Positions 27,562-32,734 of a DNA stretch of 32,734 nucleotides are shown piece by piece. Position numbers and translations under genes: made by a program. This DNA is from Candidatus Woesebacteria bacterium RIFCSPLOWO2_01_FULL_39_61 (lineage in GTDB: Bacteria > Patescibacteriota > Microgenomatia > UBA8517). Position 1 is the stretch's first letter. The number at the start of each line of letters is the position of its first letter. The notes under the pieces were generated by a model. That model was not told where the DNA came from. It ran no database searches and saw nothing but the letters and a program-made list of their open reading frames with translations. Location: NCBI GenBank assembly GCA_001793155.1, contig MGHI01000019.1, forward strand, positions 1-32,734, read 5' to 3'.

Positions 27562-27582
27562 GACATTATTATTCATAATGTC
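27562..27582. promoter_or_regulatory. Perfect inverted repeat GACATTAT-N5-ATAATGTC upstream of the giant ORF
   Basis: 8-bp arms at 27562-27569 and 27575-27582; overlapping TAATGT-GG-ACATTA and another AATGTC at 27544-27549; TTGACA at 27526-27531. Confidence 0.5.
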
Positions 27583-27639
27583 TAGTTTTATAGATTGATT
27601 TTTAAACTATCATAAATTTCAAAACGCTACTTGCCCAAT

Positions 27640-30600
27640 ATGCCCACTAAAAAAGAATCGCTTTTATCAATAAACCAAGCCTCAAAGTCATTAAGTGTTA
27701 CTGAAAAAACATTAAGACGTTGGGAGGCTAAAGGCTTTCTAATTCCAATCAGAACCTCCGGAGGTCACCGTCGATATTACTCCTCGCAGATCGAAAATAT
27801 CAAAAGGAAAAAGGGTAAAAAGAGAATCACTAAAAATTTGATCGCAAAGACTTGGATTGATGATTCTGAAATTATTACCGCATATAAAACGCAACTACTG
27901 CGATCTGATACTAAAAAGCTACAAGAAAAAATTACCAATAAAGCAATTCAAAAAGAACCTTTACTCACTCCACTCCAAACCAAAACTGTTCTTGAAGATA
28001 TATATAAATTTACTCCAAAGATTTATAAAAAAATTCTTTGGGTATATCTATCGACCTTTATGCTTTTAATTTCTGTTTATTTTAGTTCAAGACACCTTCC
28101 GGAAATCAGATCTAAATATAAAATCGCCGATTATGCAGTTAGGAAAACTATGCAAGTTCTTCCTTTTATCGGTAATAATATGCAAAATAATAATGATTTT
28201 ATATCGGATCAAGATAACCTTGAAACTAAACCTACATCTACCGTTCTGGCCGCTACCTCATTTAATAATGTTTCTTTTAAAGTAAATGTAGAAAGTTTTT
28301 TCGCTGAAGATTCAAACTTCTCGGGTAATATTGCAGCGAACGGCGGAAGTATAACAACAAGTTCTGATAGTTTTGATTTAGTGAATTTAAACGCCACTAC
28401 CTTAAATATCGGAGGCGCGGCATCAACGGTTTCTATTGGAGCAACAACAGGAACAACATCAGTAAATAATATTCTCAACGTAGTTGGAAACATAATTACA
28501 ACCCCTGGCGATCTGACTTTGGATGCAGGAGGAGGGGCAGTATCTGTGGGAACAGGAACTCCTGAAATAATTGATCTGGCGGATGACGATCTTTATATCA
28601 CAGGAGATCTTGAATTAGATGGATCATTAGTAGTCGGCAGTGATTCTGTAAATGATTTAACAGGAACGGGTCTTCAGGTTTCCGGTGGTGCACTACAAAC
28701 TACATTAGGAACAACAATAGAATCATCAGAAATAACAGATTCTACAATATTAGAAGTAGATCTTAACGCATCAAACTCTGCCTCTAACGGTCAATTTTTG
28801 ACTTACAACTCATCTACGGGTGGATTTACCTGGACAAACTCATCCGGGAGTTTATGGACTGATTCCGGCACAATTACATATTTGACAGAAACCGGTGACG
28901 ACTTGGCTGTTGGCGGAACCGACTCAAGCTCTTCCTTTTTTCTTGATGTTTCAAGCGGAAACCTAAGTATCACCGGGGATTTAGCTGTAAACGGAGATGA
29001 TATAACATCCGACTCAAATTTAACCATAAATGCGCTGGGATATGTACGCGTAGGAGATACTTCAACTCCCGTTTCCGCAACGGGTGATGATGATCTTTTT
29101 GTCGAATCCGACCTTGAAGTTGATGGTGTTATATATATTGACAATCAGTTTGTTATAAATACGGACACGTTTTCCGACTTAACAGGAGACGGACTCCAGG
29201 TTTCCTCAGGTGTACTGACTTTGAGACTGGATACGACTGCAGCTGATGGTGCGACCACAACTTCTGTATCTGGATTGGAGCTTGTCGGCGGAGAGCTTTC
29301 ATTAGTCAGGGGTTGTGCTGCCGATCAGATATTAAAATGGGATGATAGCAACTTCGAGTGGGATTGTGCAGCTGATGCCGGCGGGGGAACAAATTATTGG
29401 CAATTAAATGGTAATGTCCTAGCTCCCGGAAATGATGCGCTGGTCACCGACCAACTTATTTTAGGGGGTGGAACTTCGACAGATTTCTACTTTGAAGTTT
29501 CTGGTTCCAGAACCGGCAAAGCCCTGGTTGCCTTGACGGAAACCGGTGACCAGGACATCCTCGTTGCCTCTTCATCCGCAACAACCAATGTCTTCAGGTT
29601 AACAAGGACAGGAAATGTCATGGCAGCTGATCTGACCCTTGGCTTAAACGATACAACAGCTACGATTACAACTGCCGATACCGATGAGGACTTGACAATT
29701 AACCCAAATGGTGCGGGTGACATTTACTTCCATGGGTCAACATACAATCTTTCAGATACGGGTGACCTGACTCTCGGGGGAAGGATTACTTTTGAAAACA
29801 GCGAATTTATTGACAATGAAACTGAAGGCTCAATCGTCTTTAACGACTCAGGCGGTAATACTTTGACTTTTGATTTAGACGCGACAAATCCCACCTTAAA
29901 CTCTTCAACAGGAACGCTGGTCATTGATGATATTTTAACGGTAACCGGCACCGGTTCATTCCAGGGAAATACCATAGGACTAAACAATGACGCATTCGCC
30001 AATAACTTAATCGGTGTTGCTGCAGCAGGAGGAACGGCCGGTGAAGATCTTTACTGGGGAGACAAGCTTGTGTGTGATGCCGACCAGACAAACTGCGGCT
30101 GGCTGGCTGTGGTTTCCAATAATGATCTCTGGCAACTTAATTCTAAAGTTTTATCCCCCGGCAACACAACTTGGGATCTGGCGGTCGGAGGGACTGCAAC
30201 AAGTAGTGCTCTCTTTAATATTCAAGGTTTAACCGGTAAAGCAATCGTAACCCCCAATACCACCGGAACTTATCTTGATTTTGATCTTGAAACCGAGTGG
30301 ACTGGAGGGAATTTAATAAGCGCTAATTGGGATTCGCCTACTACCCAAGTTGGTTCTCTTTCTTTAATCAACCTTGATTTTTCTAATCTGACTTCTGTTG
30401 CAGGTAGTCCTACTTACGGCATCTATATAAACGATCTTGCCGCACAAACATCCGGGACTGAATATGCAATTTTCCAGGAAGGAGGACAATGGGATTTCGG
30501 TGGCTATTTTGAAGACGATTTAGCAACACTAAATAATCTTTACGTAGGCCAGACAACTGAAACTATCAACAATACTGGGTTTGTAATCAATGGTGATGAT

Positions 30601-32734
30601 TTCTTTGTATCCGGAATGGCGGGAATAGAAGGAAGTGTCTATACTGACACCTCGTTTATTGCTGGTACTGGTTTAACGATTTCGGATTCTGCTATTAGTG
30701 AAACTGCAAGTCTGAATTTCCAACCGGACAGCGATAGTGACGATTATATCTTCTTGAGTACTACTTCAGACCTGCCGGCTATATTTTGGGAAACGGGTAT
30801 GACTACTAATGATGCAGGTCTGAGAATATCTGTAACAGATGATACAGGACAACTCCAATATCGAGATCAAAATTCGGCCAGTTGGGTATCTTTTGACTCA
30901 TTTGGACTCGCATCTAATGACCTCTGGCAGTTAAATACCCAGATTATTTCTCCTGGAAATTCGACTTGGGATGTGGCCATTGGAGGAGCCGCAACCTCTA
31001 GTGCTTCATTCCAGGCCTTTGGTATTGAAACGGTAGGCGGCAATGTCGCCAAGCTAACCAGTGACACCATAACAACAGGGTCTGTACTTGAAGCAACGGC
31101 CAGCGCAATAACCTCGGGCAATTTACTTAAACTGGGTCAGGGAGGAAACTCTGCCTTCTCCGGTAACGTCATATATGCTGATATCGATAATACAGGCGGA
31201 GACACATTCACGGGCAACTTCCTTCGCTTTGACAACAATCAAAGTACCGTATTTAGTGTTAATTCAGCCGGATCAATAACAATTGATAATTCAGGAAATA
31301 CGGGCCAGCTGTCGGTTGAGGGAACCGTCCTTGACATAGACTCACTGACCTTTGTGGGAGCAGGAACGCTGACTTCAACCTCAGCCGATCTTTCATTAAC
31401 CACGGCCGGATCCGGAGACATTACTCTTAATCCGGCCGGTACCGGCCAGGTTGAGTTTGCAGACGGAGACTTTGTCAATATCGGCGGAATTGTTGATCAA
31501 ACAACAAATGCCATCTCTGATGCAGGAGCAACGATTAACTTTGCAACTTCCGATAATGACCTCTACATACAGGATGTGCTGGAGGTTGACGGGGTAATTT
31601 ACCAGGCAGGTAATCAGGTCTGTGACACCTCGGGAAACTGCGCTGGTACTTCAGGTGGAAGCAAATGGCAATTAAACGCCGGAGCTATTTCCCCCTTCGT
31701 CAGCAGTCTTGACGTTCTGGTGGGATCATCCGCAACTTCCTCTGCCACAGTTGTTGCCAAAGGTTCAAATACCGTTGGTCGTGCAGCTTTGATCGTCAAC
31801 CAAAACGAGTCTCAAGATATTTTCAGCGCATCGGTTTCCGGCGGTTTTAGATTCGCCATCCAAAACGATGGCGACTTGGAGTTGAGAAACCAGGCAATAA
31901 TCTCAAATGCGACAGACGGTACGCTTTCTCTGACAGAACCCACCATCCAGCTTGTTGGTGCAACCGCAATCGACGTCGATTCGCCTTTAATAAACCTTTC
32001 GACACAAGCAACTGACATTGAACTTAAGGATGCTGAAACATCAGCTCTAACCATATCTTTGGGATCCGATAACTTCCTGACTTTCGATACCGGTGACAGT
32101 TCTGAATCATTAACCGTTGGAAATTCCCTAACCAATATGAGCCTTGTCTTTGATATCGGTTCTTCGGGAAATATAACCTTTTCTGATTTCCAGACTGATG
32201 CCAATGCAGTTCTATACACCAATACATCAGGAGTCTTAACAAGAGTCGCCGAAACCGAAACGGGATCCGAGTGTTTATTATCCGGTGCAGGTGCATCAGG
32301 AGCTCCTTCATGGGGTACTTGTCCCGGAGGCGGCACAAACTACTGGCAATTAGGGACTCAAGGAATAGCACCTTACAATCTTACACTTGATACCTATTTT
32401 GGAGGTACAGCTACTGCCTCTGCTCACTTGAGAGTCGCAGGAATTGAAACTGCAACCGGAAACGTACTTGATATTAATTCCGATACAATAACATCCGGAA
32501 CGGTTGCAGACTTTAATGCTTCGGCAATAACTTCCGGGGAAATATTAAAGATTTCAACAACCGGTAATACTTGGAATACTGGTCAGCTTTTAGAAGTTTC
32601 CTCAACCGCCACTTCCTTAACCTCAGGAAACCTCGGACTTTTCGACTGGTCACCCTCTTCCTGGGCAACCGCATCTGGGGATTTAGTCAGAATCAACATA
32701 GGTCAGTACGGAGATACAACAGGCAATCTTTTTG
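27640..32734 (+). CDS. Giant repetitive putative surface protein with N-terminal MerR-like HTH and one TM helix; open at window end
   Basis: Frame open from ATG 27640 to window end: SINQASKSLSVTEKTLRRWEAKGFLIPIRTSGGHRRYYSSQIENI (MerR-type HTH), TM ILWVYLSTFMLLISVYF, then >1500 aa of Gly/Ser/Thr/Asp/Asn-rich beta-type repeats. Confidence 0.88.
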   Translation, partial: MPTKKESLLSINQASKSLSVTEKTLRRWEAKGFLIPIRTSGGHRRYYSSQIENIKRKKGKKRITKNLIAKTWIDDSEIITAYKTQLLRSDTKKLQEKITNKAIQKEPLLTPLQTKTVLEDIYKFTPKIYKKILWVYLSTFMLLISVYFSSRHLPEIRSKYKIADYAVRKTMQVLPFIGNNMQNNNDFISDQDNLETKPTSTVLAATSFNNVSFKVNVESFFAEDSNFSGNIAANGGSITTSSDSFDLVNLNATTLNIGGAASTVSIGATTGTTSVNNILNVVGNIITTPGDLTLDAGGGAVSVGTGTPEIIDLADDDLYITGDLELDGSLVVGSDSVNDLTGTGLQVSGGALQTTLGTTIESSEITDSTILEVDLNASNSASNGQFLTYNSSTGGFTWTNSSGSLWTDSGTITYLTETGDDLAVGGTDSSSSFFLDVSSGNLSITGDLAVNGDDITSDSNLTINALGYVRVGDTSTPVSATGDDDLFVESDLEVDGVIYIDNQFVINTDTFSDLTGDGLQVSSGVLTLRLDTTAADGATTTSVSGLELVGGELSLVRGCAADQILKWDDSNFEWDCAADAGGGTNYWQLNGNVLAPGNDALVTDQLILGGGTSTDFYFEVSGSRTGKALVALTETGDQDILVASSSATTNVFRLTRTGNVMAADLTLGLNDTTATITTADTDEDLTINPNGAGDIYFHGSTYNLSDTGDLTLGGRITFENSEFIDNETEGSIVFNDSGGNTLTFDLDATNPTLNSSTGTLVIDDILTVTGTGSFQGNTIGLNNDAFANNLIGVAAAGGTAGEDLYWGDKLVCDADQTNCGWLAVVSNNDLWQLNSKVLSPGNTTWDLAVGGTATSSALFNIQGLTGKAIVTPNTTGTYLDFDLETEWTGGNLISANWDSPTTQVGSLSLINLDFSNLTSVAGSPTYGIYINDLAAQTSGTEYAIFQEGGQWDFGGYFEDDLATLNNLYVGQTTETINNTGFVINGDDFFVSGMAGIEGSVYTDTSFIAGTGLTISDSAISETASLNFQPDSDSDDYIFLSTTSDLPAIFWETGMTTNDAGLRISVTDDTGQLQYRDQNSASWVSFDSFGLASNDLWQLNTQIISPGNSTWDVAIGGAATSSASFQAFGIETVGGNVAKLTSDTITTGSVLEATASAITSGNLLKLGQGGNSAFSGNVIYADIDNTGGDTFTGNFLRFDNNQSTVFSVNSAGSITIDNSGNTGQLSVEGTVLDIDSLTFVGAGTLTSTSADLSLTTAGSGDITLNPAGTGQVEFADGDFVNIGGIVDQTTNAISDAGATINFATSDNDLYIQDVLEVDGVIYQAGNQVCDTSGNCAGTSGGSKWQLNAGAISPFVSSLDVLVGSSATSSATVVAKGSNTVGRAALIVNQNESQDIFSASVSGGFRFAIQNDGDLELRNQAIISNATDGTLSLTEPTIQLVGATAIDVDSPLINLSTQATDIELKDAETSALTISLGSDNFLTFDTGDSSESLTVGNSLTNMSLVFDIGSSGNITFSDFQTDANAVLYTNTSGVLTRVAETETGSECLLSGAGASGAPSWGTCPGGGTNYWQLGTQGIAPYNLTLDTYFGGTATASAHLRVAGIETATGNVLDINSDTITSGTVADFNASAITSGEILKISTTGNTWNTGQLLEVSSTATSLTSGNLGLFDWSPSSWATASGDLVRINIGQYGDTTGNLF

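Noticed and set aside
27857-28069. + strand 70-aa ORF
   Set aside because: Out of frame inside the giant HTH-TM ORF.
28209-32371. Many minus-strand ORFs (e.g. 28209-28493, 31812-32336, 32024-32371) and the + ORF 30014-30232
   Set aside because: All lie opposite or out of frame with the single continuous giant + frame; their Pro/Val/Ser-rich composition is the mirror of the Gly/Thr/Asn-rich repeats.

Overview
The window is dense and mostly coding. It looks like a reduced-genome Candidate Phyla Radiation bacterium, possibly Microgenomates-like; that assignment is inferred from gene content only. From left to right it contains: partial rsmI; tRNA-Pro(CGG); a 42-aa membrane microprotein; a Y1/RAYT-like transposase with REP-like 23-bp palindromes; ndk; an M16 peptidase; an MgtE-like transporter; a DUF1003 protein; an orphan KAS III; two tandem stand-alone REC proteins; a lipoprotein; argS; a two-gene operon (unknown 272-aa protein plus alpha/beta hydrolase) behind what looks like a T-box leader; two small coupled ORFs; a split comEC and comEA; leuS; an F1-ATPase cluster (atpC-D-G-A-H-F on the minus strand) with an embedded gpmI and no recognisable a or c subunit; and a giant ORF (27640 to the window end, at least 1698 aa). 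The giant ORF is missing from the supplied ORF track because it has no stop in the window. It joins an N-terminal MerR-like HTH to one TM helix and a very long repetitive putative extracellular region. The strongest leads are: (1) the HTH-TM-giant surface protein with an upstream palindrome cluster; (2) the F1 cluster headed by a protein with a c-subunit-like hairpin that lacks the ion-carrying carboxylate; (3) the T-box-like leader in front of an uncharacterised operon; (4) IS605/omegaRNA-like end relics, one translated inside argS. Everything here was read by eye; no searches or folding programs were run.
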